A stretch of 9,526 nucleotides of DNA, taken from assembly GCA_003447785.1 (NCBI GenBank), contig DLYJ01000002.1, positions 1 to 9,526 of the forward strand, read 5' to 3'. Source of the stretch: Treponema sp. Its GTDB lineage: Bacteria > Spirochaetota > Spirochaetia > Treponematales > Treponemataceae. The notes under the pieces were generated by a model. It was not told the origin of the DNA. It worked only from the letters and a program-made list of their open reading frames with translations, and did not search any database. How positions within the stretch are numbered: the first letter of the stretch is position 1; the number at the start of each line of letters is the position of its first letter. Of the stretch, positions 1-6,906 are shown piece by piece. Both the position numbers and the translations under genes were made by a program.

Positions 1-2
1 CT

Positions 3-1148
3 GAGCTGGTTGCCCTGTTCAACGGTTTCGGCGGTTTGTCTTCACTTCTCGTTGCATTGACCCAGTACATCGCTTCTCCAAAGGGCGACTACTTTACGGC
101 AGTTTCCATCGGACTCACAATTGCAATCGGTGCCGTAGCCTTTACAGGTTCCCTCGTTGCATGGGGCAAACTGAGCGGAAAAATGACTTTCAAGGGCTGG
201 GTAATTCCTGCAAAGAACTTTGTAAACGGACTTTTGTGTCTTATCGGTCTTGTGGCAATCGTTGCCTATTCATTCTTTGGTGCGGAAAACCCATTCAACT
301 TTGCCGAAATCGAAAAATACGGAATCATCGTAAGTACAGTTGTATTCCTGCTTCTGGGCTTTACAATGGTTATCCCGATCGGCGGCGGTGACATGCCGGT
401 AATCATTTCCTTCCTGAATGCACTTTCCGGTCTTGCAGCCGCATTTGCCGGTTTTGCAATCAACAACACGGTTCTGGTAGTTTCAGGTTGTCTCGTTGGT
501 GCATCAGGTCTTATTTTGACACTGATTATGTGTAAGGCAATGAACCGCACATTTGCAAGCCTCCTGTTCAAGAGTTTCGGCGGTTCAAAGAAAAAGTCGG
601 ACGGTGGTCCTGCAAAAGAACCAAAGGCAATGAGCGTAGAAGACGCATACATGATTCTCGAAGCTGCAAAACAGGTAGTTGTAGTTCCTGGATATGGTAT
701 GGCCGTAGCACAGGCACAGCACGCCGTAAAGGAATTGAGCGACAAGCTGGAAGCAAACGGATGCGAAGTAAACTTTGCGATTCATCCGGTTGCAGGCCGT
801 ATGCCTGGCCACATGAATGTACTTCTAGCCGAAGCAAATGTTCCGTATGAACAGCTCAAAACTTCTGACGAAATGAATCCGCAGATGCAGAACGTAGACG
901 TTGCCATCGTAATCGGTGCAAACGACGTTGTTAACCCAGATGCGGTTAATGATGAATCAAGCCCACTATATGGAATGCCGATTGTTGAAGCTTACAAGGC
1001 CCGCACAGTATTCGTACTCAAGCGCGGAAAGGGTACAGGTTTCTCCGGAGTCGAAAACCCGTTGTTCACAAACGACAATACCGTAATGATTTACGGAGAC
1101 GCTAAGGCTACGGTCAGCGCGCTGGTAAGTGAGTTCAGCGATCAGTAA
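3..1148 (+). CDS. pntB: NAD(P) transhydrogenase subunit beta, 5'-truncated by the window edge
   Basis: Membrane transhydrogenase beta subunit, which couples proton entry to hydride transfer from NADH to NADP+ in the inner membrane. The frame is open to the left edge (first full codon at 3), so about 80 N-terminal residues are missing and the TTG at 36 is not the start. The visible 381 residues begin ELVALFNGFGG and cover most of membrane domain II, including the hallmark GGGDMPVIISFLNALSG and the segment ending IMCKAMNR. The NADP(H)-binding domain III follows, with PGYGMAVAQAQH near base 687, then HPVAGRMPGHMNVLLAEA, IGANDVVNP, KRGKGTGFSGVENPLF and a GDAK near the end. The position of E. coli His91 is Asn here, a known variant in the family. 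The alpha subunit gene should lie just to the left. The gene ends at TAA and is followed by a terminator. Assignment is very secure. Confidence 0.97.
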   Translation, partial: ELVALFNGFGGLSSLLVALTQYIASPKGDYFTAVSIGLTIAIGAVAFTGSLVAWGKLSGKMTFKGWVIPAKNFVNGLLCLIGLVAIVAYSFFGAENPFNFAEIEKYGIIVSTVVFLLLGFTMVIPIGGGDMPVIISFLNALSGLAAAFAGFAINNTVLVVSGCLVGASGLILTLIMCKAMNRTFASLLFKSFGGSKKKSDGGPAKEPKAMSVEDAYMILEAAKQVVVVPGYGMAVAQAQHAVKELSDKLEANGCEVNFAIHPVAGRMPGHMNVLLAEANVPYEQLKTSDEMNPQMQNVDVAIVIGANDVVNPDAVNDESSPLYGMPIVEAYKARTVFVLKRGKGTGFSGVENPLFTNDNTVMIYGDAKATVSALVSEFSDQ

Positions 1149-1243
1149 TACGGGTGCCGCCTGCTTCGCAGGCCGGCTGTTCCGCCCTTCCGCTGTCGCT
1201 GCATTCCTGCACTTCGTTTCGGAACGCTGACGCGGGGCTCCAT
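1149..1243 (+). repeat. GC-rich palindromic intergenic repeat (copy A)
   Basis: Non-coding stretch between the pntB stop and the terminator, more GC-rich than the flanking genes. It holds a perfect palindrome, GCCTGC-TTC-GCAGGC, at 1159-1173. It also carries TCGCTGCAT (1196-1204) and CGCTGACGCGGGG (1225-1237). Both motifs recur on the minus strand near the right end of the window: the first exactly at 9343-9351, the second with one mismatch at 9319-9331. This makes it a member of a dispersed repeat family rather than random spacer. I see no protein in it. Function is unknown. Confidence 0.6.
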
Positions 1244-1258
1244 AGCCTGGCACTTTTG

Positions 1259-1297
1259 AAAAACGCCGGTTTTCTGATACAGAGGGCCGGCGTTTTT
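1259..1297. terminator. Bidirectional intrinsic terminator between convergent pntB and metE
   Basis: AAAAACGCCGG (1259-1269) pairs perfectly with CCGGCGTTTTT (1287-1297). The interior extends as TCTG-ATA-CAGA through three possible U-G wobbles, so the plus-strand RNA can fold as one long hairpin. It is followed by seven T on the plus strand and, read in reverse, by a run of T for metE. It lies 110 bases past the pntB stop and about 20 bases past the metE stop, so it can end both transcripts. Confidence 0.9.
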
Positions 1298-1315
1298 TTA
1301 CCCGGTCCGCGGGTG

Positions 1316-3583
1316 TTAGAGAGTTCTCAAAATCCTTGCGGCTTCAACCAGGTTTTTAAGGCTTTCCCTGGTCTCTTTTTCACCACGGGTTTTAAGGCCG
1401 CAGTCAGGGTTTATCCAGAGTTTTGAAGGTTCAATTTTTTTGAGCATCTTTTTTCCGGCTCCTACAATTTCTTCCACAGACGGAATGCGCGGGGAGTGAA
1501 TGTCGTAAACTCCAGGGCCTACTTCTGTCTTAAAATCTGCTTCCTTTAAGGCATCAAGAATTTTTAAGTCGGAGCGGCTTGCTTCAAAGGTGATTACGTC
1601 AGCATCCATTGCATCGATTTCGCGGATGATGTCGTTGAACTCTGAGTAGCACATGTGTGTGTGAATCTGAGTTTCAGGCTTTACCTTTGCGTGAACAAGG
1701 CGGAAAGCAGGAATTGCCCAGTCAAGATAGTCTGTGTGCCACTGTGCTTTTCTGAGAGGAAGCTTTTCGCGGAGGGCGGCTTCATCAATCTGGATAATCT
1801 TTATTCCGTTTTTTTCGAGATCCAGGACTTCATCCCTTACTGCAAGGGCAATCTGGAGGGCCTGTTCCTTAAGTGAGATGTCTTCCCGCGGGAAAGACCA
1901 GTTTAATATCGTTACGGGACCTGTAAGCATTCCTTTTACCTTTTTTTGTGTCTGACTCTGGGCGTAAACAGACCATTTTACGGTCATTTCTCCTTTCCGG
2001 GCAACATCACTCCAGATTACAGGCGGTTTAACGCATCTTGTTCCGTAAGACTGTACCCAGCCGTTTGAAGTAAAAATATAGCCGTACAGCTGTGTACCGA
2101 AGTATTCAACCATATCGTTTCTTTCAAATTCACCGTGGACAAGAACGTCGAGACCCAGCTCTTCCTGAAGTTTTATGCATTCACTGATTTTTTCTTTATT
2201 AAACTTTTCGTATTCTTCCTTAGATATTAGTCCTTTCTTCCAGTTTGAGCGGTTTATGCGGACTTCTTTTGTCTGCGGAAACGAACCGATTGTGGTTGTC
2301 GGAAAAAGCGGAAGGTTGAATTCTTCCTTTTGGATTTTTTCACGCTCTTCAAATGAAGGCTTTCTCGTAAAGTCTTCTTCTTTGAGGGAAGAAAGCGCAT
2401 TCTGAACTGCAGAAGTCTTAAAGACACGTTCAGAAGCAAAGAGTTCCCGGTTTCTTTCAAATACTTCTTTATCCTGTTCTGCAAGGTCTTTAAGTTCAAC
2501 AAGTTTTTCTTCTGCAAAGGCAAAGTGCTTTTTGATTTCACACGAAAGGTTTTCTTCAAGCCCTGTCGTATACGGAACATGAAGAAGCGGGCATGAAGAA
2601 GCAATCACGATATTTTCCTGTGGTACGTTTTTTTGAAGCTGTAAAAGGAGCTCTGTTTTTTTTCTGTAATCTGTGCGCCAGATATTTTTTCCGTTTACGA
2701 GGCCAGCAATAAGAAGCGAAGATTCAGGAAAACCGGAAAGTACAAGGCTGAGATTTTTTTCACCTTCAACAAAATCAAGTCCATAGCCGTCAAAGCCAAG
2801 CTTCAGGGCCTGGTCGTAAACATCACGGATGTCACCGAAGAATGTCTGGAGGATTACTTTGAGGGATGTCTCAGAACGGATTTTTTTGAGCAGTTCACTG
2901 TAGATAAGTTCAAAAAGCTTTCTGTCTTCTGCGCTCACATCCAAAACGAGGGAAGGTTCACTGAAAGAAATCCATCCGGCTCCTTCCTTACTGAGTTTTA
3001 CGCAAAGCTGTGCATAAGAGTTTACGCAGTCATTTGCAAAGGAAGCTGCAGTTTTATTTCCGCTATAGGAAGCAAGCTTTAAAAAAGTGTAAAGGCCTGT
3101 CAGAACCGGAACAGTCTGGATTCCTTCATTTTTTGCCTGCAGATATTCTTTAAGCGGCTTTGGATCTGAGGCGAGTTTAATCTGTGTGTCGTCACAAAGT
3201 TCCGGAACAATGTAGTGGTAGTTTGTGTTGAACCATTTTTTCATCGGAAGAGCCTTTACATCGGCAGACCCTGACTGATAGCCGTGGGCTGCTGCAAAGT
3301 ATGTTTCAAGAGGAGAAAGTCCGCTTATCTTGTAGCGTTCCGGGACTGCGCCAAGCAGAAAAGCCGTGTCGAGCACATTGTCGTAAAATGAAAAATCATT
3401 TGACGGAATAAAATCAATTCCTGCCTGCTGCTGCTTTTTCCAGCCGTAAAGACGGAGTTCTGAAGCAGTCTTTTCAAGCTCCTCTTCGGAAACTTCTCCC
3501 TTAAAAAATTTTTCTGAGGCGAATTTTAATTCGCGGTTTTTCCCGATTCTCGGAAATCCTGTTACTGAAGTTCTGTATGCCAT
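1316..3583 (-). CDS. metE: Cobalamin-independent methionine synthase (5-methyltetrahydropteroyltriglutamate--homocysteine methyltransferase)
   Basis: Cytosolic enzyme that makes methionine by moving the methyl group of 5-methyltetrahydrofolate polyglutamate to homocysteine without vitamin B12. The product is 755 residues, the usual length (E. coli 753). The N-terminal domain opens with GFPRIGKNRELK (residues 9-20). The C-terminal catalytic barrel begins near TTTIGSFPQTKEVR. The zinc ligands are all present: His643 and Cys645 in HTHMCYS, Glu667 in TFEASRS, and Cys728 in NPDCGLKTR, each shifted by two from E. coli. The start chosen is the ATG at 3583, which gives MAYRTSV and has GGAAGGT seven bases upstream. 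An ATG seven codons earlier (3604) would add MEWKVNK and absorb that ribosome binding site. The gene is divergent from a LysR regulator, with a MET-box-like dyad between them, so control by methionine or homocysteine status is likely. Confidence 0.97.
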   Translation of the reverse strand: MAYRTSVTGFPRIGKNRELKFASEKFFKGEVSEEELEKTASELRLYGWKKQQQAGIDFIPSNDFSFYDNVLDTAFLLGAVPERYKISGLSPLETYFAAAHGYQSGSADVKALPMKKWFNTNYHYIVPELCDDTQIKLASDPKPLKEYLQAKNEGIQTVPVLTGLYTFLKLASYSGNKTAASFANDCVNSYAQLCVKLSKEGAGWISFSEPSLVLDVSAEDRKLFELIYSELLKKIRSETSLKVILQTFFGDIRDVYDQALKLGFDGYGLDFVEGEKNLSLVLSGFPESSLLIAGLVNGKNIWRTDYRKKTELLLQLQKNVPQENIVIASSCPLLHVPYTTGLEENLSCEIKKHFAFAEEKLVELKDLAEQDKEVFERNRELFASERVFKTSAVQNALSSLKEEDFTRKPSFEEREKIQKEEFNLPLFPTTTIGSFPQTKEVRINRSNWKKGLISKEEYEKFNKEKISECIKLQEELGLDVLVHGEFERNDMVEYFGTQLYGYIFTSNGWVQSYGTRCVKPPVIWSDVARKGEMTVKWSVYAQSQTQKKVKGMLTGPVTILNWSFPREDISLKEQALQIALAVRDEVLDLEKNGIKIIQIDEAALREKLPLRKAQWHTDYLDWAIPAFRLVHAKVKPETQIHTHMCYSEFNDIIREIDAMDADVITFEASRSDLKILDALKEADFKTEVGPGVYDIHSPRIPSVEEIVGAGKKMLKKIEPSKLWINPDCGLKTRGEKETRESLKNLVEAARILRTL

Positions 3584-3590
3584 TTTATTT

Positions 3591-3597
3591 ACCTTCC
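3591..3597 (-). promoter_or_regulatory. Ribosome binding site of metE (decides the start)
   Basis: GGAAGGT on the minus strand, seven bases before the ATG at 3583. It fixes MAYRTSV as the N-terminus, in agreement with the family, rather than the longer frame from 3604. Confidence 0.75.
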
Positions 3598-3626
3598 ATT
3601 CCAATAGGTTGATTATTATTGATTCA

Positions 3627-3655
3627 ACTATAGAGAAAAATGCAGAATGTGAAAA
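3627..3655 (-). promoter_or_regulatory. Predicted metE promoter
   Basis: On the minus strand, TTTTCA (3650-3655) and TATAGT (3627-3632) are separated by 17 bases. The -10 matches five of six consensus bases and the -35 four of six, as expected for a promoter that needs an activator. The inferred transcription start is near 3620, leaving a leader of about 37 bases with no room for a riboswitch. Confidence 0.55.
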
Positions 3656-3661
3656 ATACTA

Positions 3662-3690
3662 TTTACATGATGTTTGCGATAGTTTAAAAC
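3662..3690 (+). promoter_or_regulatory. Possible promoter of the LysR gene
   Basis: TTTACA (3662-3667, five of six) is followed after 17 bases by TAAAAC (3685-3690, four of six, lacking the final T). The -10 falls inside the LysR operator dyad, fitting negative autoregulation. The weak -10 keeps this tentative. The AT-rich stretch at 3704-3711 is an alternative -10 region. Confidence 0.3.
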
Positions 3691-3696
3691 TATTGC
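3676..3696. promoter_or_regulatory. LysR-type operator matching the MET-box (MtaR/MetR type)
   Basis: The dyad ATAGTTT-A-AAACTAT (3679-3693) is perfect and contains the LysR-family T-N11-A core (3680 to 3692). Two further symmetric pairs (GC...GC) lie outside one mismatch, giving 21 bp. From memory, the streptococcal MET-box consensus is TATAGTTtnaAACTATA; this site matches everything except the outermost T/A pair. Its centre (3686) lies about 66 bp upstream of the inferred metE start site, where LysR-type activators normally hold their recognition site. It also overlaps the candidate promoter of the divergent regulator gene, which would allow autorepression. Confidence 0.75.
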
Positions 3697-3762
3697 TGCA
3701 GGCTTTTATATGTTCCCGCTTAATTACTGTCCGATACTACAGTCTGCCTGGAGAAGAAAATC

Positions 3763-4683
3763 ATGACCTTACAGCTTTTAAAATATGCCGTTGCGGTAGC
3801 AGAAACACGTAACATTACGGAAGCCTCTAAAAAACTCTTTATTTCCCAGCCGAGCCTCACCGCCGCAATCCGTGAACTTGAAAACGAGATGGGAATAAAG
3901 ATTTTCAGCCGGACTAATAAGGGTGTTAGCGTTACAAATGAAGGAGACGAGTTTTTATCCTATGCAAGGCAGGTTTTAGAACAGGCAAATCTTCTTGAAG
4001 ACAGATACAAAACAGATGCGGCAAGAAACCCGTTTTTCAGTGTGAGCTGCCAGCATTATTCTTTTGCGGTAAATGCCTTTGTAGATGTAATCCGTGAATA
4101 TGAGGCAGACAGTTACGATTTTACTCTCCGCGAGACGCAGACCCATGAAATTATTGAAGATGTCGCGCGACTTAAAAGTGAAATTGGAGTTCTTTATAAA
4201 AGCCGCAAAAATGAGGACGTAATCGAAAAACTCCTTAAAAAGAACAGCCTTAAGTTCGAACCGCTTTTTACAACGCCCCTGTCAGTCTTTATTTCAACCG
4301 CAAATCCTCTTGCCTCCCTGGACAGGGTAACTTTTGACGATCTTAAAAGCTATCCTTTTCTTTCGTATGAGCAGGGGGATTATAATTCGTTTTATTATGC
4401 AGAAGAGCCCTTGAGTTCAATTGATTTTGAATGCTCAAAAAACATAAAGGTCCGCGACCGCGCAACCTTATTCAATCTTTTAATCGGTCTTGACGGTTTT
4501 ACGGTCTGCTCGGGTGTCATAAGCCATAAACTCAACGGCGAAAGCATAATTGCCAGACCGCTTGCAACAGATGACAGAATGACCGTAGGAATTGTAACCA
4601 GAAAAAACATTGCCCTTTCGCGCTATGCAGAAAGCTATATTAAGGCAATAAAACTCCACTGCGAAAACGGGGATAGGGAGTAA
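3763..4683 (+). CDS. LysR-type transcriptional regulator, probable MtaR/MetR-like regulator of metE
   Basis: A 306-residue protein of ordinary LysR length. A winged helix-turn-helix lies at residues ~1-62, with the typical ITEASKKLFISQPSLTAAIREL recognition region split about residues 18-39, then LGIxLF-like MGIKIFSR and the wing NKGVSVTNEGDEFLSYA. A linker helix (~60-90) leads into a periplasmic-binding-protein-like effector domain (~90-295), which would sense a small ligand in the cytosol. The start is ATG at 3763 with GGAG nine bases upstream (3750-3753). It is transcribed away from metE, with a LysR-type dyad in the shared 179-base gap, the classic layout of a LysR gene and its target. 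Homocysteine or a methionine precursor is the likely effector by analogy with MetR and MtaR. The sequence does not look like E. coli MetR, so I give no symbol. The family is certain and the metE link is inference. Confidence 0.93.
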   Translation: MTLQLLKYAVAVAETRNITEASKKLFISQPSLTAAIRELENEMGIKIFSRTNKGVSVTNEGDEFLSYARQVLEQANLLEDRYKTDAARNPFFSVSCQHYSFAVNAFVDVIREYEADSYDFTLRETQTHEIIEDVARLKSEIGVLYKSRKNEDVIEKLLKKNSLKFEPLFTTPLSVFISTANPLASLDRVTFDDLKSYPFLSYEQGDYNSFYYAEEPLSSIDFECSKNIKVRDRATLFNLLIGLDGFTVCSGVISHKLNGESIIARPLATDDRMTVGIVTRKNIALSRYAESYIKAIKLHCENGDRE

Positions 4684-4704
4684 AAGGTTGAAAATGCCAT
4701 CTGC

Positions 4705-4724
4705 TGCCGGGCGATGAACCGGCA
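4705..4724. terminator. Hairpin between the convergent LysR and outer-membrane protein genes
   Basis: TGCCGG (4705-4710) pairs with CCGGCA (4719-4724) across an eight-base loop, in the 74-base gap where two genes converge. There is no T run on either side, so it is a weak candidate for ending either transcript. I see no better terminator in the gap. Confidence 0.3.
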
Positions 4725-4757
4725 TACACAGGTAAAACCCGCGGTAAATCATCCCCC

Positions 4758-5963
4758 CTAAAACACATACCTCGCCTTTAAGTACACGCTGGTGTAATCC
4801 TTGTACTCTCCGTAAGTGCCTTTTTCTTTTCCTTCATTAAAAATATATCCGCCGGCTTCAAGATAAATGCTGTCGCTCAGGCTGTATTCTGCTGAAAGCT
4901 CTACTGCACTGTCCAGGTCTTTTAAGTTAAGGACTGCGGAAGCTGAAAGTTCCAGGGTTTCTGCAAAAAGGGATTTTGAAATGCTTAAAGTCGCGACCTG
5001 GTCAAAGTTTCTGCTGCGGTCGAGATTTGCACTGTCCCCAAAAAGGCAGTCACAATAATACTGGGCTGTAAATGTCCATCCCTCCGGCATCCAGTCCAGG
5101 CCTGCCAGGGCCAGAAGATTGTTGTGCCCTTCAGTGCTTTCGCTGCCTGAAAGGATTTTTTCTGCCGCAACCTGAAAATGCCGTCCCGGGAAAAAGGCTC
5201 CTTCAAGACGGAGGACTGTTTGGCCAAGGGGAACTGCAGCATCTGCTCCCAGCATGGCCATCCTTTTATAGGATGCTGCCGCCTGAACTCCCTCTGAAGA
5301 TAGTGTGTAATTCATAAAAGGCATGTCTTCCCAGCCGTAAAAGCCGTAAAGTGAAAGGTCGCACTTGGAAAAATAGCCTGAAACTTTTAAGCCGTATTCT
5401 GCGTTTTTAATATTCTCTTCCGGCAATTTTATAGAAGAAAGTCCTGCCGCCTTTTCTTCAGGCAATCCTGCCGGTGTAAAGAAAGGAATAAAGTAAAAGT
5501 CTGCACTTACATTTCCACGATTTAAGCTGAGCCTTGCTGCATCCACGGCTAAACTTTCATCTTCAAAAAGGGCGCTGACAGAAGAATAATCTTTTGGGCA
5601 GATTACATTTGTAATGTCGATTCCGTCTGCCTTACCCCAGGCCGCCTTCTGCCTTCCTGCGCGGAAAGCCCAGAAGTCTTCCGAGTAGTCAATGTAGATT
5701 TCATTTAGTTTCCAGTATGCTGTGTTTTCTGTCCCGTCAAATCCAGCCCTGCCTTCTGCACAGGCAGAAGAATTTCCATAAAAGGCCTGGAATTTTCCCT
5801 TCAGGTAAGTGTCCCCCAGAATAAAATCCCCGCAGGTTTCTGAACGCAGGGCGGCTGCCCACAAACTACCTGCTTCTCCTGAGAAGTCTGATTCCTGGGA
5901 GGCGAGAGGGAAAAGAGAAAGAATAAAAGTAAACGCGCTTACAAAGAAAACTGTTCTTTTCAT
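4758..5963 (-). CDS. Outer-membrane beta-barrel protein, DUF1302-like
   Basis: A 401-residue exported protein. Residues 1-22 form a signal peptide (MKR, a hydrophobic core, then a cut near LASQ). The rest is rich in alternating polar/hydrophobic strands with aromatic residues, and the last residues, YLKARYVF, end in Phe, the usual signal for outer-membrane barrel assembly. The segment at ~97-127, with FRAGRQKAAWGKADG followed by NVICPKDYS, resembles the conserved core of DUF1302-type proteins (GRQ-x-WG, then a x-P-x-D motif). It is last in the minus-strand unit and its ATG overlaps the TGA of the LolA-like gene (ATGA, 5960-5963), so translation is probably coupled; the local ribosome site is only AAAAAGG. 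Its place beside an RND pump and a LolA-like carrier suggests it is the outer-membrane end of that route. The family call rests on motif memory and could be a neighbouring porin-like family. Confidence 0.75.
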   Translation of the reverse strand: MKRTVFFVSAFTFILSLFPLASQESDFSGEAGSLWAAALRSETCGDFILGDTYLKGKFQAFYGNSSACAEGRAGFDGTENTAYWKLNEIYIDYSEDFWAFRAGRQKAAWGKADGIDITNVICPKDYSSVSALFEDESLAVDAARLSLNRGNVSADFYFIPFFTPAGLPEEKAAGLSSIKLPEENIKNAEYGLKVSGYFSKCDLSLYGFYGWEDMPFMNYTLSSEGVQAAASYKRMAMLGADAAVPLGQTVLRLEGAFFPGRHFQVAAEKILSGSESTEGHNNLLALAGLDWMPEGWTFTAQYYCDCLFGDSANLDRSRNFDQVATLSISKSLFAETLELSASAVLNLKDLDSAVELSAEYSLSDSIYLEAGGYIFNEGKEKGTYGEYKDYTSVYLKARYVF

Positions 5964-6757
5964 CGGATTCTGCCTTTTTCCAGGGATGCAACTGTAAAGA
6001 GGGAATCGTCAATGTCGGCGCCGTCGTAAACAATGTCCGATGATTCAAGAAGGGACCAGTTGCCACTCTGCACGTTTTCCATCTTCATTTTCTGCGCGGT
6101 GGTAAAGCCCTTAATGGTCGTAAAATCCGTGCAGGTGAGAACGCGGTGGAGCCGGTTCTGCCTGTCATAAAACTCGCACTTTCGCAGAATGTAATCGTCC
6201 TTTGCAATGTAGGAAATGTTCCGCGGGTCTTTCTGGTCTGTGTTTTTTGCAAGGCACTCAACCTTCCAGCAGTCCTTTCCGTCCACGCTCTCTTCGCCCA
6301 GAAGATTGTAGTCATAGTCATTCAGGCTGCGGTCTCCCATGTCACGGTAGGTAAAGTCCGTTCCCATAAAGCATCCGTCACTTTCCGAGCCGCTTGAGGC
6401 TATGCGGCGGGTCTTTTTCATTGCAGGCATGTAAAGCCAGTTGTCCGAATCCTTCTTTTTTCCGTTTTTGTCTTCCGGATAGTCGAACATAAGGTAGCCG
6501 GTACCTGAAACGTCTTTGGGTTTAACAAAAACGATTACTTCCTTTTTAACGTCTCCGTAATCCTTGCTCTTCATGATGACTTCGCGGATTCTGTCCGAGC
6601 CTTTTTTTGTGTGAATCGTAAGGGTCGCCGTAGAAGAAGCGGTTACAGGTTCAGCCACCTCGTCCGCCTTTTTCATGATGTCGTAGCCTGTCAGCGGCTG
6701 GGCAAATGCCGCAGCTGAAAGTAAAAGTACCGAAATTGTAAAAAATGTTTTTTTCAT
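5960..6757 (-). CDS. LolA-like periplasmic protein (outer membrane lipoprotein-sorting protein family)
   Basis: A 265-residue protein with a clear Sec signal peptide (MKKTFFTISVLLLSAAAFAQ, cut after AFA near residue 19) and no lipobox cysteine, so it should be soluble in the periplasm. The body fits the LolA-like fold of the pfam17131 type: KPKDVSGTGYLMFDY (79-93), then NWLYMPAMKKTRRI (106-119), then FMGTDFTYRDM (130-140). These are family hallmarks by my recollection. Proteins of this fold carry lipids or lipid anchors in a hydrophobic half-barrel. This is not LolA itself: the gene is paired with an RND pump and a barrel protein, not with LolCDE. The start is ATG at 6757, with AAGGAG (6766-6771) eight bases upstream. 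It lies 149 bases downstream of the RND gene and overlaps the next gene by four bases. The substrate cannot be inferred. Confidence 0.85.
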   Translation of the reverse strand: MKKTFFTISVLLLSAAAFAQPLTGYDIMKKADEVAEPVTASSTATLTIHTKKGSDRIREVIMKSKDYGDVKKEVIVFVKPKDVSGTGYLMFDYPEDKNGKKKDSDNWLYMPAMKKTRRIASSGSESDGCFMGTDFTYRDMGDRSLNDYDYNLLGEESVDGKDCWKVECLAKNTDQKDPRNISYIAKDDYILRKCEFYDRQNRLHRVLTCTDFTTIKGFTTAQKMKMENVQSGNWSLLESSDIVYDGADIDDSLFTVASLEKGRIR

Positions 6758-6765
6758 GGTTAATT

Positions 6766-6771
6766 CTCCTT
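6766..6771 (-). promoter_or_regulatory. Ribosome binding site of the LolA-like gene
   Basis: AAGGAG on the minus strand, eight bases before the ATG at 6757. It is strong and independent, so this gene can be translated without coupling to the transporter upstream, unlike the barrel gene that follows. Confidence 0.8.
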
Positions 6772-6787
6772 AATATAATATTTGGAT

Positions 6788-6906
6788 GGGGGAAGTCTCC
6801 CCCTGCGGCCACACTTCGTTGTGTCCTACCCTCTCTGCGGGCTCAGACGCCGCCCGCATCGCCCGCTTCCACCCGCGCTCGAAGCATAGCTTCGAACGAG
6901 ACTCGC
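6788..6906. repeat. Palindrome-rich GC-rich intergenic element inside the transporter operon
   Basis: The 149-base gap between the RND and LolA-like genes is GC-rich and full of stems: GGGGGA-AGTC-TCCCCC (6788-6803), ACAC-TTCGTT-GTGT (6811-6824), GCGGGC/GCCCGC (6837-6842 with 6852-6857) and TCGAAGC-ATA-GCTTCGA (6879-6895, extendable by two pairs beyond one mismatch). CACTTCGTT is shared with copy A near 1210. None is followed by a T run in the minus direction, so they are unlikely to stop transcription. They may stabilise or segment the mRNA, as REP-type elements do. Confidence 0.55.

Noticed and set aside
36..1148. TTG at 36 as the start of the transhydrogenase subunit
   Set aside because: The frame is open to the left edge and the residues before it (ELVALFNGFGG) align with conserved PntB sequence, so the gene is truncated by the window.
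3584..3604. metE start seven codons upstream at 3604
   Set aside because: It would place the GGAAGGT ribosome site inside the coding region and add residues not found in MetE proteins.
3584..3626. SAM or cobalamin riboswitch upstream of metE
   Set aside because: The predicted leader is only ~37 bases and shows no S-box or B12-box elements; control appears to be at the DNA level through the LysR site.
6772..6803. Internal promoter for the LolA-like gene from the AT-rich stretch before its ribosome site
   Set aside because: TATTAT-like bases are present, but the -35 position falls in the G-run of the GGGGGA hairpin, so there is no credible -35.
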